Origin: Streptomyces xiamenensis
GTDB taxonomy: Bacteria > Actinomycetota > Actinomycetes > Streptomycetales > Streptomycetaceae
Assembly: GCF_000993785.3 (NCBI RefSeq)
Contig: NZ_CP009922.3
Coordinates: forward strand, 5,208,001-5,272,000
Direction: 5' to 3'
Length of the DNA stretch: 64,000 bases
Shown piece after piece: positions 62,377 to 64,000 of the stretch. Within the stretch, counting starts at the first letter, position 1; each line of letters begins with the position of its first letter. The position numbers and the translations under genes are program-made. Under the pieces are notes generated by a model. That model did not search any database, was not told where the DNA came from, and saw nothing but the letters and a program-made list of their open reading frames with translations.

Positions 62377-62790
62377 TCAGGAGCCGGCCTCACGCACGCC
62401 TCGTCCGGCATCGCGGATGTCGAGGGCCATAACGCCGCCGATCTTCTTGATGCCGCCCTTTCCGCAGCGGACCCACAGCGGGTACTCCCCGGCGTCGCGG
62501 GAGAAGGCCAGCTTCTGCGCGGAGGCCGGGACAGAGGCCGGGACAGGGGCGAAGTCGATCTCCACCACGATGTCCGGACCGCCGGGCAACCAGGTCACCA
62601 CGGCCAGTCGCCCGTAGGGCCCCCTGCCCTCAGGGGCGCAGGTAGCGGGCGAGCGGAGCGGACATCTCGTCAGCGGTCCCGCCTTCGCCGTGCTGCCGGA
62701 CCACCAGCTTCGCGACGTCGCCGCACGCATCCTCGCCCACCACCCAGTCCCTGCCACCCGGCGGAAGGAGGTCAGGACCTGTTCTGGTCA
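62377..62790 (-). pseudogene. Hypothetical gene, frameshifted, 5' end uncertain
   Basis: On the minus strand one frame reads GGRDWVVGEDACGDVAKLVV and then ADEMSAPLARYLRP before a stop. The next frame continues at EGRGPYGRLAVVTWLPGGPD and later QKLAFSRDAGEYPLWVR to the stop at 62377. Removing one base from the G4 run at 62633-62636 joins them into one sensible protein. The family is not recognised. The 5' end runs toward the gene at 62830 without a clear start. Confidence 0.45.
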
Positions 62791-62829
62791 CAGCGGCCGG
62801 TCCGTGTGGAGACCTGGGTGCGGCGCGAG

Positions 62830-63547
62830 ATGGCCAAGGAGATCGACCTCACCGACCTCGTCCGCCAAAGCGATCGGTTCATGGGGCTTCTGCAGGAGTT
62901 GTGGCCCCTGGACATTGGCGAACCAATGTGGGGCCTGCTGCGCGGCCCCGTGACGTATGAGGTGGTCGAGCGGATCAAGCAGCACGTGTTCCGCAACGAC
63001 GACTGGTCCACGGCGGAGCTCTTCGAGCTCCCCGGGGTCTTCGATGCGGGCCATGCCCGGTTCGCCGCGTTCCTGGAGGGGATGGTCGACCCCCAAGGTG
63101 CTGCCGGAGGAGCCCGCGCAGCGGAAGCTGGTGGGGGTCTTCCAGCGGCATCTGCGGGCTACCTCGGCGGAGACGCGCGAGGTGGGGACCGAGGGCGGCT
63201 GCCCGGTGTTCAAGGTGGTGCCGTCAGCCGGTGTGCGGGGCCGCGAGCTCCGGAATCTCATCCTCGGGTCGGCGAAGCCGGATCTGCGTCTGATCGAGCT
63301 GATCGACGATGACGCTCCGCAGACGATGAACAGGGACGAGGTCATCCTCTACGACCGGCCGATCGGCGACAACGGGCTGAGGTGGTGCGATCTCCAGGAC
63401 TGGCGGCAGGAAACCAAGGGCCCGAACGACAGCGACGAGGCGAAGGACGCGCTGTACAAGCGGATCCGCCCGGCTGGGACACGTAGGGTCTGCCGTGATC
63501 GTTTGGGCCGTTCCCCGGGGGTTGGGCGTGATCCGCTACACCGATGA
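62830..63547 (+). pseudogene. Possible abortive-infection-like (AbiJ-NTD3-type) gene, frameshifted
   Basis: ATG 62830 begins MAKEIDLTDLVRQSDRFM. The protein carries IKQHVFRNDDWSTAELFEL and FAAFLEGMVDP. The H, N-D-W and FLExxVxP layout recalls the AbiJ N-terminal domain 3. An extra C in the run 63090-63094 shifts the frame; without it the protein goes on KVLPEEPAQRKLVGVFQRHL to a stop at 63547, about 238 residues. The family call is weak. Confidence 0.45.
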
Positions 63548-63941
63548 CATCGCCGAGGTCGACGAGCACATGCTGTCGGGCTTCTTCGTCGGCTGGCCGC
63601 GCTCCCCCTCGCCCGCGCAGCACCTCGCCGTCCTGCGCGGGAGCTTCCGCGCGGTGGTGGCGATCGACGACGCGGCGGGCCGGGCCGCCGGCTTCGTCAA
63701 CATGATCAGTGATGGTGTCCTGACAGCCTCCATCCCGTGGCTGGAGGTCCTGCCCGCCTACCAGGGCCAGGGGATCGGAACCGAACTGACGCGCCGCGTC
63801 CTGGCGGGAACGCAAGAGTTCTACTCGGTGGATCTCCTGTGTGACGCACCCCTGTTGCCGTACTACGCGCGCTTCGGCATGACCGCCGTACCCGGAGCGG
63901 CCCTGCGCCATCCCGGCGCGCTGCGAGGCCCGACCGGCTGA
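63528..63941 (+). CDS. GNAT-family N-acetyltransferase
   Basis: A 137-residue acetyltransferase. The family start is VIRYTDDIAEVDEHMLSGFF and the acetyl-CoA loop LEVLPAYQGQGIGTELTRRV. The end has DLLCDAPLLPYYARFGM. GTG 63528 matches the usual N-terminus; GTG 63495 is possible. Its first codons overlap the end of the frameshifted gene upstream. Nothing is visible in the last 60 bases of the window. Confidence 0.85.
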   Translation: MIRYTDDIAEVDEHMLSGFFVGWPRSPSPAQHLAVLRGSFRAVVAIDDAAGRAAGFVNMISDGVLTASIPWLEVLPAYQGQGIGTELTRRVLAGTQEFYSVDLLCDAPLLPYYARFGMTAVPGAALRHPGALRGPTG

Positions 63942-64000
63942 GCACGGACCGATATCCCCGGCCACGGCCTGCCACAGGGCAGCGCCGGGGTCATGACCGA

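Overview
This is a contiguous, very GC-rich stretch of an actinobacterial chromosome, almost certainly Streptomyces or a close relative. The evidence is extreme third-position GC, frequent GTG starts, many 4-base start/stop overlaps, Tat and lipoprotein signals, a WhiJ-type trio (HTH regulator, DUF397-like protein, ATPase), and a MerR-PP2C fusion of a type I associate with Streptomyces. No phage, plasmid or CRISPR locus is visible. The only mobile-element trace is a short IS630-like transposase remnant near 3.2 kb.

Layout. 0-7.7 kb: end of a carboxylesterase, a Cys-rich protein with a C1q/TNF-like end, a DedA/metallo-hydrolase pair, a membrane phosphodiesterase-like protein and a pterin dehydratase. 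7.7-18.7 kb: a complete SigK-type regulon. It holds a fasciclin lipoprotein and a sulfite-oxidase-like molybdoenzyme on the minus strand. A divergent five-gene lipid operon follows: FAD oxidoreductase, DUF1365, two cyclopropane-fatty-acid-synthase-like methyltransferases and DUF1295. Then comes sigK-rskA-photolyase on the minus strand. Three promoter-like elements of identical form (CCATCC, 15 bases, CCGAAT) sit at the two ends of this system. Gene content matches the Mycobacterium tuberculosis Rv0449c-Rv0444c block plus the MPT70/MPT83 fasciclin targets.

18.7-31.2 kb: aldo/keto reductase, SBF-type symporter, FdhD, acyl-CoA oxidase, a secreted GH115 glucuronidase, the WhiJ-like trio, a frameshifted MerR-PP2C fusion and small membrane proteins. 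31.5-38.5 kb: a secreted M15-like protein, a decayed flavin monooxygenase, a leader peptide with attenuator hairpin ahead of a GST, an acyl-CoA synthetase, a NERD protein, an AraC/GyrI-like regulator and an Arg/Asp-rich tail-anchored protein. 38.6-43.6 kb: an SOS-boxed DnaE2/ImuB-like mutasome. 43.5-51.2 kb: alditol oxidase, PL9 pectate lyase, a tRNA-like gene, a flavodoxin-like reductase, an HhH-GPD repair protein, GNAT and RsgA.

51.4-60.3 kb: a galactan-use locus. It has a LacI regulator with twin perfect operators, two ABC permeases, a binding lipoprotein, a GH42 beta-galactosidase and a secreted GH30 galactanase with a ricin lectin domain. There is no dedicated ATPase. 60.3-64 kb: an ArsR-like regulator divergent from a methyltransferase, then two frameshifted genes and a GNAT.

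Four genes are broken by what looks like a single-base indel: DUF1365, MerR-PP2C, and the two hypotheticals near 62.6 and 63.1 kb. Three of the four lie in or next to G/C runs, so sequencing error is as likely as decay.
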